Assembly: GCF_002095435.2 (NCBI RefSeq)
Contig: NZ_MJEJ02000037.1
Location: 1-64,000, forward strand
Source: Williamsia sp. 1138
GTDB lineage: Bacteria > Actinomycetota > Actinomycetes > Mycobacteriales > Mycobacteriaceae
Direction of reading: 5' to 3'
Length of the DNA: 64,000 bases
The stretch's first letter is position 1. Each line of letters starts with the position of its first letter. The translations under genes were made by a program, and so were the position numbers. The notes under the pieces were generated by a model. The model searched no databases. It was not told the DNA's origin and saw nothing but the letters and a program-made list of their open reading frames with translations. Below, in pieces: positions 33,649 through 44,710 of the stretch.

Positions 33649-33666
33649 ACAAGGCGCTATCCACCA

Positions 33667-33698
33667 CGAAACGCGCCGGTAGCAACCGGCGCGTTTCG
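33667..33698. terminator. Bidirectional hairpin terminator between propeller and gluconate genes
   Basis: CGAAACGCGCCGGT (33667-33680) and ACCGGCGCGTTTCG (33685-33698) form a perfect 14-bp stem with the tetraloop AGCA. It lies 19 nt after the propeller stop and 23 nt before the end of the convergent permease gene. The outer GAAA/TTTC gives a U-run-like tail in both directions. Confidence 0.85.
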
Positions 33699-33721
33699 CT
33701 GTGGCGCAGTGCGTCTTCCGG

Positions 33722-35119
33722 TTAGATCACCAACCCGAGCAACAGCACCACGATCAGACCGCTCACGGACAACACCGTCTCCATGATCGACCAGGTCTTG
33801 ATCGTCTGTCCGACGCTCATACCGAAGTATTCCTTCACCAGCCAGAAGCCGGCGTCGTTGACGTGGGAGAAGAACACCGAGCCGGCGCCGATCGCCAGCA
33901 CCAGCAGGGAGATCTCACCGCTGCTGAGACCGTCGATCAGTCCGAGCATCAGCGAGGACGCGGTGATCGTCGCAATCGTCGCCGAGCCGGTCGCGAGCCG
34001 GATCAGGGCCGCGAGAACCCAGCCGAGCAGGAGCACCGACACGTTCGCGTCGCTCGCCCAGTCCGCCAGGAGCGTGCCGATTCCGCTGTCGACCAGCACC
34101 TGCTTGAAGCCACCACCGGCAGCAACGATGAGCAGGATCCCGGCTATGGCCGGGAGGGCTGCACCGGTGCACTTCGCGATGGTGTCCCGGTCCATCCCTG
34201 ACCCACGGCCAAGCGTGAACATCGCGACCACCACCGCGATCAGGAGGGCGATGACAGGCGTACCCAAGACGTCGAGGATCTGACGCACGATCTGGTCGTC
34301 GTTCTCGATGAAGATCTCGGCAATGGCCTTGCCCAGCATCAACACGACCGGGAGCAGAACGCTGAAGAGGGTGATCGCGAAGGACGGTCGTTTAGTGGTC
34401 ACGCCGTCGGCGGGGTCGGCATCGAACGTGGTCGGCACCGGAAGCACAACCCATTTGCCTGCGAGCTTCCCGAAGAGTGGGCCGGCGACGATGATCGTCG
34501 GGACAGCCACCACGACACCGAGTGCGAGTGTTGTGCCGAGGTCCGCACCGAGCGCGTCGATCGCGACCAGCGGTCCCGGATGGGGCGGCACGAAGCCATG
34601 CATGGCAGACAGGCCGGCAAGGGCGGGGATACCGACGGTGATCAGCGACAGACCCGAGCGTCGGGCCACCAGGTAGATGACCGGCATGAGGAGAACGAGG
34701 CCGATCTCGAAGAACATCGGCAACCCGATGATGGCGCCCACCAGGGCCATCGCCCACGGCAACATACGCGGCGAGGCGTGGCCGACGATGGTGTCGACGA
34801 TCTCGTCGGCGCCGCCGGAATCGGCGAGCAATTTGGCGAACATCGCGCCCAGCGCGATCAGGATGCCGACCCCCGCTGCCGTGGACCCGAAGCCGTCGGT
34901 GAAGGATTCCAGGACAGTCGGGATCGCCTCCCCGGCAACCACACCCACCGTCAGACCGCCGAAGACCAGCGCCAGGAACGGGTGGACTTTCGCGATCGTG
35001 ATGAGGACGACGATGACCGCGATACCGGCCAGCGCTGCCACGATCAGCTGCCAGCCGGCGGCTACCGGCTCGGGCAGTTCAGCGTCGGCGGCAAGCAAGA
35101 CCACCGATTGTGCGGACAT
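33722..35119 (-). CDS. gntP: Gluconate:H+ symporter, GntP family
   Basis: A 465-residue membrane protein with about 12-14 hydrophobic segments. Family landmarks are ALVFGGLTVGVVAGE, LPMFFEIGLVLLMPV, HGFVPPHPGPLVAIDALGADLG and FFSHVNDAGFWLVKEY. It imports gluconate or a related sugar acid. The ATG overlaps the stop of the gluconokinase gene and follows GAGGAGAACTG. Uptake and phosphorylation are thus encoded as one unit. Confidence 0.92.
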   Translation of the reverse strand: MSAQSVVLLAADAELPEPVAAGWQLIVAALAGIAVIVVLITIAKVHPFLALVFGGLTVGVVAGEAIPTVLESFTDGFGSTAAGVGILIALGAMFAKLLADSGGADEIVDTIVGHASPRMLPWAMALVGAIIGLPMFFEIGLVLLMPVIYLVARRSGLSLITVGIPALAGLSAMHGFVPPHPGPLVAIDALGADLGTTLALGVVVAVPTIIVAGPLFGKLAGKWVVLPVPTTFDADPADGVTTKRPSFAITLFSVLLPVVLMLGKAIAEIFIENDDQIVRQILDVLGTPVIALLIAVVVAMFTLGRGSGMDRDTIAKCTGAALPAIAGILLIVAAGGGFKQVLVDSGIGTLLADWASDANVSVLLLGWVLAALIRLATGSATIATITASSLMLGLIDGLSSGEISLLVLAIGAGSVFFSHVNDAGFWLVKEYFGMSVGQTIKTWSIMETVLSVSGLIVVLLLGLVI

Positions 35120-35619
35120 CAGTTCTCCTCGGTTGTGGTTGTGGCGATGAAGTCGTCGACGATGTCGTCGATGGATTGATCGATGTCGATGACCACGCCG
35201 CGCTCGTCGTCGCCGAGCGCTTCGAGGGTCTCGAACTGTGAGGCGAGCAGCGACGGCGGCATGAAGTGTCCGGGCCTGCTGGCCTGCCGCTTGGTGATGA
35301 CGCTGTGAGTTCCGTCCAGGTGAACGAAACGAACATCGGGGCAGTGAGCCCGCAGTTGATCGCGATATTTGCGCTTGAGCGCCGAGCAACTCATGACGCC
35401 ACCGTCGGGGTGGCCGGCGAGCCACTCCCCGATCGTGTCGAGCCAGGGATACCGGTCGGTGTCGTCCAGTGCCTGACCCGACGACATCTTCGCGATGTTC
35501 TCGGGTGGATGGAAGTCGTCTGCATCCGCGAAGGGGACCCGAAGACGTTGGGCAATCGCTGCACCGACCGTCGACTTACCCGAACCGGACACACCCATCA
35601 CGACCAGTGGTGATCCCAT
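35119..35619 (-). CDS. gntK: Gluconokinase
   Basis: A 166-residue kinase. Walker A is GVSGSGKSTVG, followed by FADADDFHPPENIAKMSSGQALDDTDRYPWL, the sugar-binding stretch of GntK. CSALKRKYRDQLR and HFMPPSLLASQFETLE are further family hallmarks. ATG at 35619 follows GGAGAAGTC; the 34-residue upstream extension is not needed. It converts gluconate to 6-phosphogluconate for the pentose phosphate pathway. Confidence 0.95.
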   Translation of the reverse strand: MGSPLVVMGVSGSGKSTVGAAIAQRLRVPFADADDFHPPENIAKMSSGQALDDTDRYPWLDTIGEWLAGHPDGGVMSCSALKRKYRDQLRAHCPDVRFVHLDGTHSVITKRQASRPGHFMPPSLLASQFETLEALGDDERGVVIDIDQSIDDIVDDFIATTTTEEN

Positions 35620-35744
35620 GACTTCTCCTTGCCCGTCTGTGCTGCCGGTCACACATATTGCTCCAAAGATCATACTTTTGCAACCCGCACTACTGATAAG
35701 GCAGCTGTTTACTCGTAGCACACCGGAATGAGAGGATATTTGTC

Positions 35745-36458
35745 ATGGCTTCAGATGCGGCTGTCGGCGAACTCCATGGCAGTGTTCTGACCGGAATCGG
35801 GACCAGAATCGTGTCCGGTGATCACGCGGCCGGTGCGGTACTGACCCTCGACAGCGTCGGCGTCGAGTACGGGGTCTCACGCACGGTCGCCCGAGAGGCG
35901 ATCCGCGTCCTCGAATCCATGGGTCTGGTCGCCTCGCGTCGACGCGTCGGCATCACGGTGCAAGCACGAGACCGCTGGAACGTCTTCGATCCACGGCTCA
36001 TCCGCTGGCGGCTCGACGCCGGCGAACGGACCGGCTTCCTGCTGACCCTCTCGGAACTACGTCGCGGATTCGAACCCGTCGCAGCCGCCTTGGCCGCGGA
36101 GCGCGCCGACGAACACCAGTGCCGCATTCTTGCGGCGGCGGTCTCCGACATGGTCGTGCACGGACGCTCCGGCGACCTGACGCAATATTTGCTGGCCGAC
36201 AAGATCTTTCACCGCACACTGCTGGAGGCGAGCGGCAACGAGATGTTTCGCGCGCTCAGCGACGTGGTGGGCGAGGTGCTCGCCGGACGGACCCATCACG
36301 GCATGATGCCGACGCGCCCCAACCCGGCGGCGATCGCGTTACACGACGACGTGGCGCGGGCGATCAGACTCAGGGACCCCGAGGCCGCCGAACTCGCGAT
36401 GAGAGAGATCATCGTCGAAGCCGCTGCAGCGGTACAGGACCCGACTCGAAACGACTGA
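35745..36458 (+). CDS. GntR-family (FadR/FCD) regulator of the gluconate genes
   Basis: A 237-residue regulator. The winged helix-turn-helix is LDSVGVEYGVSRTVAREAIRVLESMGLV; the C-terminal FCD domain has the metal-binding residues in ELRRGFEPVAAALAAERA, LADKIFHRTLL and ALHDDVARAI. It is divergent from gntK-gntP, so those are its expected targets, with gluconate or 6-phosphogluconate as ligand. No clear operator palindrome was found in the 125-bp gap. Confidence 0.9.
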   Translation: MASDAAVGELHGSVLTGIGTRIVSGDHAAGAVLTLDSVGVEYGVSRTVAREAIRVLESMGLVASRRRVGITVQARDRWNVFDPRLIRWRLDAGERTGFLLTLSELRRGFEPVAAALAAERADEHQCRILAAAVSDMVVHGRSGDLTQYLLADKIFHRTLLEASGNEMFRALSDVVGEVLAGRTHHGMMPTRPNPAAIALHDDVARAIRLRDPEAAELAMREIIVEAAAAVQDPTRND

Positions 36459-36466
36459 ACAGTTCT

Positions 36467-37204
36467 CTACTTGAGGCGATTACCCGGCCTGATCAGATGG
36501 CTGGGTTTCATCCGCTCCGACGGCGGCAACCACCGATCGACACTGCGGCGCAACGTGAACAACGCCGACAGCAGCAGCAGCGCGAACTGGATCCAGCCGA
36601 CGATCCGGAGCGCGCCGGGCACCGATGGGTAATCGAAGAGCAGGTCCATCCCCATCGGGATGCAGAGCAACATCACCACGACCATCGTGACGTAGATGTT
36701 CCTGGCGCCGCGACTGCGACGGCGAGAGGTCGCTACGAGAAGCGGGTATTGGATCGCGAGCAGGACGAGTGTGATGATCAGCAATGCGGGCGGGAACAGT
36801 CCGGACAAGGAGTCGATGCGATCGGCGGGGGCCGCATTGTTGGGGTCCTGCGCGACACCGACCTGTAGACGCTCGTTCAGCAGATCGCTGATCGCGCCGA
36901 GATTGGCGAACCCGTAGACGACGCTGACGAGCGCGGCCACTGCGGCGCCGACCCACAGTAGCCAGGCGTGATGCAAAGACGCAGGCGGCGGGGCCGGCTC
37001 GTCGAAATTGGCGTGGTCTTTGTCCTTGGACTTCCGCCCGGCGGCCAGCTCGGCCATGTCGAGGGCGTCGAGCTCGGCGAGGGTCGGCATTCCAGACAGA
37101 TCTGGCGGCACATGAATCGAGTCCGAGGACCCGGCGCTCGACTTCTCGAGGTTCGGGCGGTCGGACTGCGGATCGGTCGGCTGCTCTTCTGGGTCCTGCG
37201 TCAC
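36467..37204 (-). CDS. Membrane protein of unknown function
   Basis: A 245-residue protein with GTG start. An acidic, Pro/Ser-rich cytoplasmic N-terminus of about 80 residues (TQDPEEQPTDPQSDRP, DLSGMPTLAELDALDMAEL) precedes four membrane segments: LLWVGAAVAALVSVVYGF, LFPPALLIITLVLLAIQYPL, NIYVTMVVVMLLCIPMGM and GWIQFALLLLSALFTL. It resembles unannotated mycobacterial integral membrane proteins. It is convergent with gntR and may be cotranscribed with the SRPBCC gene upstream (57 nt). Confidence 0.65.
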   Translation of the reverse strand: MTQDPEEQPTDPQSDRPNLEKSSAGSSDSIHVPPDLSGMPTLAELDALDMAELAAGRKSKDKDHANFDEPAPPPASLHHAWLLWVGAAVAALVSVVYGFANLGAISDLLNERLQVGVAQDPNNAAPADRIDSLSGLFPPALLIITLVLLAIQYPLLVATSRRRSRGARNIYVTMVVVMLLCIPMGMDLLFDYPSVPGALRIVGWIQFALLLLSALFTLRRSVDRWLPPSERMKPSHLIRPGNRLK

Positions 37205-37261
37205 ACCCCCGATTGTTGCACTAGGTCCGCCCCGGCCCCACCCAGCCGGTGCGCGGGGCTG

Positions 37262-37780
37262 TCAGGACGCTTCGGCAGCCGACTTCAGAGCCTGCAAGGT
37301 CCGCGCGATGTTCTTCTCCTGGAACTCGGGGAAGGTCTTCCCCGATGTGACGACGCGATCGAAGATCTCTACGACCACGCGAGGCCACCGGCGGCGGTCG
37401 TCGAACCAGGTTTCCGTCACCGCGGTGCCGCCTGAATCGTTCGCCTCGAACCGGTATTCCCACGATGCGTTGGCTCCGTTGATCTTCGGCGCCTTACGTC
37501 CGATCGCGTGCACGCGGAACGCGAACCTCTCCGCGGGGTCGGCGGCGGTCACCGTGCAACGGGTGATCCACCGTGCCCGCCCTCGGCGGTTCGTGCCCTC
37601 GAACACCATCCCGACGAAGGCCTCACCATCGGGCCTTGGATTGACGACGGTCGCGCCGAGGTTCTCGGGACTCCACTCCCCCATCCGGGTCGGATCACTG
37701 ACCATCGAGTACAGCGCTTGCGCGGTGGCGGCGATGTCGATGCTGTCCGATACCTGCATTCTTCTCGGTTCCATGGCCAT
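37262..37780 (-). CDS. SRPBCC/polyketide-cyclase-type ligand-binding protein
   Basis: A 172-residue START-like domain protein. The start of the fold is SIDIAATAQALYSMVSDPTRMGEWSPE, followed by the strands around FVGMVFEGTNRRGRARWITRCTV and the long C-terminal helix ARTLQALKSAAEA. These proteins bind hydrophobic ligands; no catalytic residue can be named. ATG codons at 37780, 37774 and 37759 are all possible starts. Confidence 0.8.
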   Translation of the reverse strand: MAMEPRRMQVSDSIDIAATAQALYSMVSDPTRMGEWSPENLGATVVNPRPDGEAFVGMVFEGTNRRGRARWITRCTVTAADPAERFAFRVHAIGRKAPKINGANASWEYRFEANDSGGTAVTETWFDDRRRWPRVVVEIFDRVVTSGKTFPEFQEKNIARTLQALKSAAEAS

Positions 37781-37802
37781 GACTGCACGGTAGCGGCACG
37801 CC

Positions 37803-39221
37803 TTACGGCGTTATCTTCAGCATGCGCCCGACGGTGGCCTGCCAGAGAGCTCCGCTGGCACCGATGGTGCCGGTGAGCTGCAGCGGCTCGTCCAGCGGCG
37901 CAATGCCGACCTGGGTGAACGCCTTGCGTCCTCCGGTCTCGAAGTCGATTGCCGTGAAGTACACCGGGCCGGCCTGTTGGATACCTCCGCCCGGGGGCAA
38001 CGGTCCGTACGCGAGGGCGTAGATCAGGCCGTCGGCGCGGGACAACTTGGGCAGGGTCGCGACACGATCCTGGCTCTCCCAGATCCGCCGGCAACCGGTC
38101 TCCGAGACATCGATGCGGGTCATCCCGCCGGTGAACGCCGCGGCCGGCGGATCACTCGGGCCCGACGTTGCGAACGGTGGATACCCGAATCCGTACGTGC
38201 TCGGGATGACTATCGAGTTCCCCCACGCCATCGGAGAATTCTCGGTGCCCTGCCCGGATGTGCCGAACGCCGGGGTCGAGCAGACCTGCGAACCGTCGTC
38301 GCTGCGGTAGACGATGAGATTCGGCCGGTCCGCGTTGTCCACGATGGCGACCCACTCGTCGCCGCCGGGGCCGAAGTAGGTAGGCGTGGTCCCTGACCCG
38401 GGCGCCAGCTGACCAGGGCGCCTGGAGTCGCCGGTGTCGTAGGTCTGGCGCCAGACCGTCGTGGGGGTGCCGTCCGCGTCGGCCGTCATCTCGTACAGCG
38501 CGCGACTCGTCAGAATCGAGACGCCGCCGGGCCTGACGCTCAGCCCGTTCGTCAGCTTCTCTCCTGCCGGTAGGTGCGTCGAGCCGATGACACCGGCCGG
38601 GTCGACCGTGCCGATCACGCCGTTGGTCGTCGCGAACCAGATGCGCCCCTGATGGTCCGGCGCGAGGCCGGTGATCGCGTCGCCGGCGGGGATGCGCGCG
38701 CGAACGTCGATGCGCTCGTCGATGAACAGCTGCCAGCGGTTGTCGACGTTCTTTCGATGCGCAACCTTCAGGATCGAGCCGGAGCCGTCAGCGACGACCA
38801 CCCGATCGCGGTTGTCGAGGTAGCCGTAGACCCCGCCGAGCAATCCGCCTTTGGTGAGCTGGAGCGACGCAATCGGTTGCGCGGTCGCGGGGTCGAAGAG
38901 CTGGACGGTGGGGACCGCAACATTCACCGGATCAGCGCCGATGTAGCCGGTGCACAACGCAACCGGCAGAGAATCGCTGCCGATGAACGTCGCCGCACAG
39001 GCACCTGCGGGCAACGACGACGCGGTGAGCTTTCCACCCGCGCCGGGTCCCGGGTGCGGTGTTGTATCGGTGGAGGCCAGGTCGCCGTGGATCAACGAGG
39101 TCCCGGCCGGGCCCACATCGGGGCCGACGGGTGCGGCCGAAACCGGACTCGCCGGCGCCACCAACGCCACCAGTGCCAGACCTGCCACAATCCCCCGGAC
39201 CCATGTCACCCAGACATACAA
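37803..39221 (-). CDS. Secreted beta-propeller-like protein of unknown function
   Basis: A protein of about 470 residues with an N-terminal signal peptide (RGIVAGLALVALVAPASPVS, then AAPVG). The mature part has repeated short strand motifs with W and D-x-D turns, for example DRVVVADGSGSILKVAH, GRIWFATTNGVIGTVDPAG and GDEWVAIVDNADRPNLIVYRS, suggesting a propeller. Two to four Cys may form disulphides. The annotated start is TTG; the true start is uncertain (GTG at 39209 also possible). No homologue with known function is recognised. Confidence 0.65.
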   Translation of the reverse strand: MYVWVTWVRGIVAGLALVALVAPASPVSAAPVGPDVGPAGTSLIHGDLASTDTTPHPGPGAGGKLTASSLPAGACAATFIGSDSLPVALCTGYIGADPVNVAVPTVQLFDPATAQPIASLQLTKGGLLGGVYGYLDNRDRVVVADGSGSILKVAHRKNVDNRWQLFIDERIDVRARIPAGDAITGLAPDHQGRIWFATTNGVIGTVDPAGVIGSTHLPAGEKLTNGLSVRPGGVSILTSRALYEMTADADGTPTTVWRQTYDTGDSRRPGQLAPGSGTTPTYFGPGGDEWVAIVDNADRPNLIVYRSDDGSQVCSTPAFGTSGQGTENSPMAWGNSIVIPSTYGFGYPPFATSGPSDPPAAAFTGGMTRIDVSETGCRRIWESQDRVATLPKLSRADGLIYALAYGPLPPGGGIQQAGPVYFTAIDFETGGRKAFTQVGIAPLDEPLQLTGTIGASGALWQATVGRMLKITP

Positions 39222-39258
39222 ACACGATGCGCCCTGAAAACTGACAGATAACGAGCCT

Positions 39259-39279
39259 CCGAGGGCTATTCACCCTCGG
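39259..39279. terminator. Hairpin terminator downstream of the PLP dehydratase gene
   Basis: CCGAGGG (39259-39265) pairs with CCCTCGG (39273-39279) around a 7-nt loop, 22 nt after the dehydratase stop (39301) in the minus direction. It probably ends the lysC-asd-dehydratase transcript. Confidence 0.65.
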
Positions 39280-39300
39280 CGGACTGCTATTTGCCGGTTT

Positions 39301-40239
39301 TCAGGGAGTGACGGACGTGTTGGCGCCGCAGAGGATGACGCAGGGCAGCCGGCCCGGATCAGGCTCCACCGCACCGGACAGGAGTGGCGCCAACGCCGCC
39401 GCCGTCCCGTGCTCGACGACGATGCGGAACTCGTCCCACAACAGGTTCCGTGCCGCGATCAATTCGCCGTCGGTGACGGTGATACTGCCAATCGGCAAGG
39501 CAGAGATGGTGTCCCAGCAGATCTCACCCAATTGGGTGGCCCCGAGGGAGTCGGCGGCGACGCTGTCGAGGTCCACGGGCACCGGCCTGCCGGCGGCCAG
39601 GGCCTGATGCAGCGCGGAGGCGCCGATCGGCTCCACTCCGGTGACCGTGTGTTCCGGTGCCAGCGCCGCGGTCAGACCCCCGACGAGACCTCCGCCTCCG
39701 ACGGCCACGAAGACATCCAGCGGTACGTCGAGTTGTTCGCGGAGTTCGAGGCCGATCGTCCCGGCTCCTGCCACGATGTCGGGGAGGTCGTAGGCGTGAA
39801 GCTGCAGTGCCCCGGTCTGTTCCGCCATCACCGCAGCCGCTTCGGCACTGAGCGCGTACCGGTCACCTACCTGGTGGACGTCGGCACCGAGGGCGTTCAG
39901 GCGCGCGACCTTCACCGCCGGAGCAGTGGTCGGCACCACGACAGTGCACCGCAGATCGAGCATCCGGCACGCCGTCGCGGCACCGATGGCGGCGTTACCG
40001 CCAGAGGCGATGACAACACCGGCGTCGGCGAACCGACCGCCTTCGTGCGCGTGCAGGATCGCGTTCAGACTGCCGCGGATCTTGAACGATCCACCGAGCT
40101 GTAGATACTCGAGCTTGAAAGCGACCGTGACCGGTCCGGACGGCGTCCGGACCTCAGCCCTCAGGACCGGCGTGGGCCGGATCAGCGAACCGATCCGGCC
40201 GCGCGCGGCAATGATCTCTTCGAGCGAGATGGCAGGCAA
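39301..40239 (-). CDS. PLP-dependent serine/threonine dehydratase-like protein
   Basis: A 312-residue fold-type II PLP enzyme. The Lys that binds PLP is in LGGSFKIRGSLNA, the cofactor-side loop is ASGGNAAIGAA, and the phosphate-binding loop is VAVGGGGLVGGL. There is no C-terminal ACT domain, so it resembles catabolic threonine or serine dehydratase rather than biosynthetic IlvA. The only in-frame start near the domain is TTG, 10 nt after the asd stop. This suggests cotranscription with lysC-asd, linking aspartate-family synthesis to threonine or serine turnover. Confidence 0.8.
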   Translation of the reverse strand: MPAISLEEIIAARGRIGSLIRPTPVLRAEVRTPSGPVTVAFKLEYLQLGGSFKIRGSLNAILHAHEGGRFADAGVVIASGGNAAIGAATACRMLDLRCTVVVPTTAPAVKVARLNALGADVHQVGDRYALSAEAAAVMAEQTGALQLHAYDLPDIVAGAGTIGLELREQLDVPLDVFVAVGGGGLVGGLTAALAPEHTVTGVEPIGASALHQALAAGRPVPVDLDSVAADSLGATQLGEICWDTISALPIGSITVTDGELIAARNLLWDEFRIVVEHGTAAALAPLLSGAVEPDPGRLPCVILCGANTSVTP

Positions 40240-40248
40240 CGGGCCGAG

Positions 40249-42542
<2,294 letters not shown>

Positions 42543-42699
42543 GCAGTTTCCCTTCTCTCGCTTGTGTCGAGCTTCTTGAAAATCGACGAGCGGGCAACGG
42601 TACGTACCGTCGTCCGCCCCGTGCAAGGATAGCGACCTGCATTTTTTCGCGCGCCGAGGTGTCCGCGGTCCTGTCAGATGTGGCACTAGGATCGCTCAC

Positions 42700-43962
42700 G
42701 TGCTGCGCCGAGCGACAATCGACACCATCAGCGATCGGCTGTACCAACGGCGTGACTGGATCGAACCGATCGCGGTGTTCCTCGTCATCCGATTGATCGG
42801 AATGCTCGCACTGGAGCGATTCACCCAGCTGCGTGGCGGCAGCCTCGGATCCGCCCTCTCGGCCTGGGACGGCAAGTGGATGCTGGCCATCGCCGAACAC
42901 GGGTACGGCGGGGTTCCGCTGACCCAGACCGACGCCCAGGGCATGCGTGACTCCGACACCCCGTACGCGTTCTTTCCCGGCTACCCACTGCTCGCCGGCG
43001 CCGTCGACAAGATCCCCGGGTTCAGCCCGTTCGGAGCCGCGCTGACAGTCAACGTGGTGCTCGGGTCACTCGCAGCCGTGGGCGTGGCCCGCATCGGCGC
43101 GCTGTGCTGTACGCAGATGCAGAACCGCGCCACGCCGACGCGCTGGATGCCTGCCCGCATCAGCGGATGGTTCGCCGAAGAATCGGACGGATCCGAACCG
43201 ACACCACCGGCTGGGCGTGCCGACCCACGACGGGCCGGCCTACTGCTCGCGGTGCTGTTCGCCGCGGCGCCCATGGGCATAGTGCTGTCCATGGCCTACA
43301 CCGAGGCCCTGTTCTGCGCGCTGGCCGCGTGGGCACTGGTCGGGGTGCTCGAGCACCGATGGCTGCTGGCCGGCGGGTGCGCGTTGCTGTCCGGACTGTC
43401 TCGCCCGACAGCCGTCGTGCTGATCGCCGTGGTGATACTCGCCGCACTGCTGAACCGTCGCGACGGATGGCGGGCGTGGACAGCGATTGTTCTCAGCCCG
43501 CTCGGTTATCTCGGATACCTGGCAGTTGTGTGGCACAAGACCGGAGAGCCGCTGGGGTGGTTCCGGATCCAGACCGAGGGCTGGAACACCGGCGTCGACT
43601 ATGGCAAAGCCGCCTGGGAATTCGTCAACTACGCGCTGGTCAATTCATCGGAGATCGCGCCCGTCGCCACGGCGTGGATCATCGTGCTGACCATCGGTTT
43701 GGCGCTGTTCAGCTTCGCAGAACGGGTGCCGTGGCCGGTGTCGGTATACGGCGCATTGGTGGTGGTGTCCATCGTGGCGTCGAGTGGTCTGATGATGAGT
43801 AGGCCGCGACTGTTGCTGCCCGCCTTCGTCCTGCTCATCCCGATCGCGATCGGGTTGGCCAAGCGCTCGATGTCAACACAGGTGATCGCATCTCTCGTCG
43901 TGATCACGTTCAGCTCGTGGTTCGGCGCCCACATGCTGACGGTCTATCCCCACGCCATGTGA
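42700..43962 (+). CDS. PIG-V-type GT-C mannosyltransferase-like membrane protein
   Basis: A 420-residue membrane protein with about nine to ten segments. LSAWDGKWMLAIAEHGY, with the Asp of the GT-C acceptor loop, FFPGYPLLAGAV and LLSGLSRPTAVVLIAV are the PIG-V family motifs. It should transfer mannose or another sugar from a polyprenyl donor on the outer face; the acceptor is unknown. GTG at 42700 follows TAGGAT (42687-42692) by seven nt, so the mRNA may be leaderless. Divergent from lysC. Confidence 0.75.
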   Translation: MLRRATIDTISDRLYQRRDWIEPIAVFLVIRLIGMLALERFTQLRGGSLGSALSAWDGKWMLAIAEHGYGGVPLTQTDAQGMRDSDTPYAFFPGYPLLAGAVDKIPGFSPFGAALTVNVVLGSLAAVGVARIGALCCTQMQNRATPTRWMPARISGWFAEESDGSEPTPPAGRADPRRAGLLLAVLFAAAPMGIVLSMAYTEALFCALAAWALVGVLEHRWLLAGGCALLSGLSRPTAVVLIAVVILAALLNRRDGWRAWTAIVLSPLGYLGYLAVVWHKTGEPLGWFRIQTEGWNTGVDYGKAAWEFVNYALVNSSEIAPVATAWIIVLTIGLALFSFAERVPWPVSVYGALVVVSIVASSGLMMSRPRLLLPAFVLLIPIAIGLAKRSMSTQVIASLVVITFSSWFGAHMLTVYPHAM

Positions 43963-43980
43963 TCAAGCCCTCCACAACGC

Positions 43981-44043
43981 CGAACGTGCCCTTCTTGTCG
44001 GCGAACGTGCCGATCCAGACGGCGAACGGGGTCCTCTTGAATC
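43981..44043 (+). repeat. Three 21-bp-period repeat units after the GT-C gene
   Basis: Units start at 43981, 44002 and 44023 and share the core CGAACGTGCC (third unit CGAACGGGGT) followed by eight to eleven variable bases ending CGG. The last unit ends 14 bp before the stop of the convergent small membrane protein gene. Period 21 bp is two helical turns or seven codons; similar repeats recur at 44475. Confidence 0.6.
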
Positions 44044-44056
44044 AGCAGCCGATCCG

Positions 44057-44362
44057 TCAATCGAAATCAGTCATCGACTGTCCGAAGGGGATCAGCACAA
44101 ACCAGATGAACCAGAGCGCAACCGATATCCCGATCGACATCCCGGCCAGCAGCCAGTTCGCTCGCCATCGGAAGAAGAATGCTGCCACTGTGGCCGACAG
44201 GACTGCTCCGGTGCCCACCGCGGCGCTCAAGAGAAGGACCAGGACTTTCGGGCTGACAGCCGTCAAGCCGAGGCCGAGAAACCAGCCGAGCGGTATTCCC
44301 ACGACGAATTGCACCAGCGCGAGCAGGCCTGACACCCACCGTTGCCGTAGACCATCGACCAT
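44057..44362 (-). CDS. Small membrane protein
   Basis: A 101-residue hydrophobic protein with three predicted segments: LLALVQFVVGIPLGWFLGLGL, VLVLLLSAAVGTGAVLSATVAAF and LAGMSIGISVALWFIWFVLI. A basic N-terminus (VDGLRQRW) and acidic end (SMTDFD) flank them. No family is recognised. Repeat tracts lie on both sides. Confidence 0.55.
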   Translation of the reverse strand: MVDGLRQRWVSGLLALVQFVVGIPLGWFLGLGLTAVSPKVLVLLLSAAVGTGAVLSATVAAFFFRWRANWLLAGMSIGISVALWFIWFVLIPFGQSMTDFD

Positions 44363-44474
44363 GTTGTCCCCACCCCCGAGGCCGATGGTTCAGAAAGGCT
44401 CGTCGGCTGTCAACCGATGAACGGCGCCCACCTTTGAACGTGGACCCGACCGGGGACGCCTGGCTTTGGCACTG

Positions 44475-44537
44475 TCAACGGCAGAATCGGCCCGATCAAC
44501 GGCGATATCGGCCCGGTCGACGGAACCCACCTGGGAG
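44475..44537 (+). repeat. Second set of 21-bp-period repeats
   Basis: Two full units, 44475-44495 and 44496-44516, share TCAACGGC-R-R-ATCGGCCCG with few changes; a third, weaker one (TCGACGGAACCC) starts at 44517. The period equals that of the set at 43981-44043, but the core differs (TCAACGGC versus CGAACGTGCC). Confidence 0.55.
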
Positions 44538-44564
44538 CGGTGAGCAAGGCGAACTCGCCCGCCC

Positions 44565-44669
44565 GGCAGGCGGCCCGCGTCGTCTGGACAGACGAGGAGC
44601 GAGCGAAGCGATGCGAGGAGGAAGGAAGACGACGCGATGACGGCCGCCTGCCCCGCGAGCGAAGCGAGC
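44565..44669. repeat. Inverted-repeat intergenic element (REP/MITE-like)
   Basis: Left arm GGCAGGCGGCC (44565-44575) plus CGCGTCGTCT (44576-44585); right arm AGACGACGCG (44627-44636), five extra bases, then GGCCGCCTGCC (44642-44652). Together 21 bp pair perfectly apart from the 5-nt insertion. The interior contains GAGCGAGCGAAGCGATGCGAGG, and GCGAGCGAAGCGAGC follows the right arm. No coding capacity. This looks like a dispersed palindromic element, but copy number cannot be seen from one window. Confidence 0.6.
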
Positions 44670-44710
44670 CAAGAACACAGCCGGTGAGGCGCGTGCAGGA
44701 CTCACGCCAC

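Larger units (their letters stand above)
44363..44710. other. Gene-free interval of repeats and an inverted-repeat element
   Basis: No convincing reading frame lies here. It holds the 21-bp-period units (44475-44537), the large inverted repeat (44565-44652) and a second copy of the motif GCGAGCGAAGCGA (44655-44667, first at 44600). The interval separates the small membrane protein gene from a TetR gene on the same strand. Long plus-strand frames that cross it are shadows. Confidence 0.6.
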
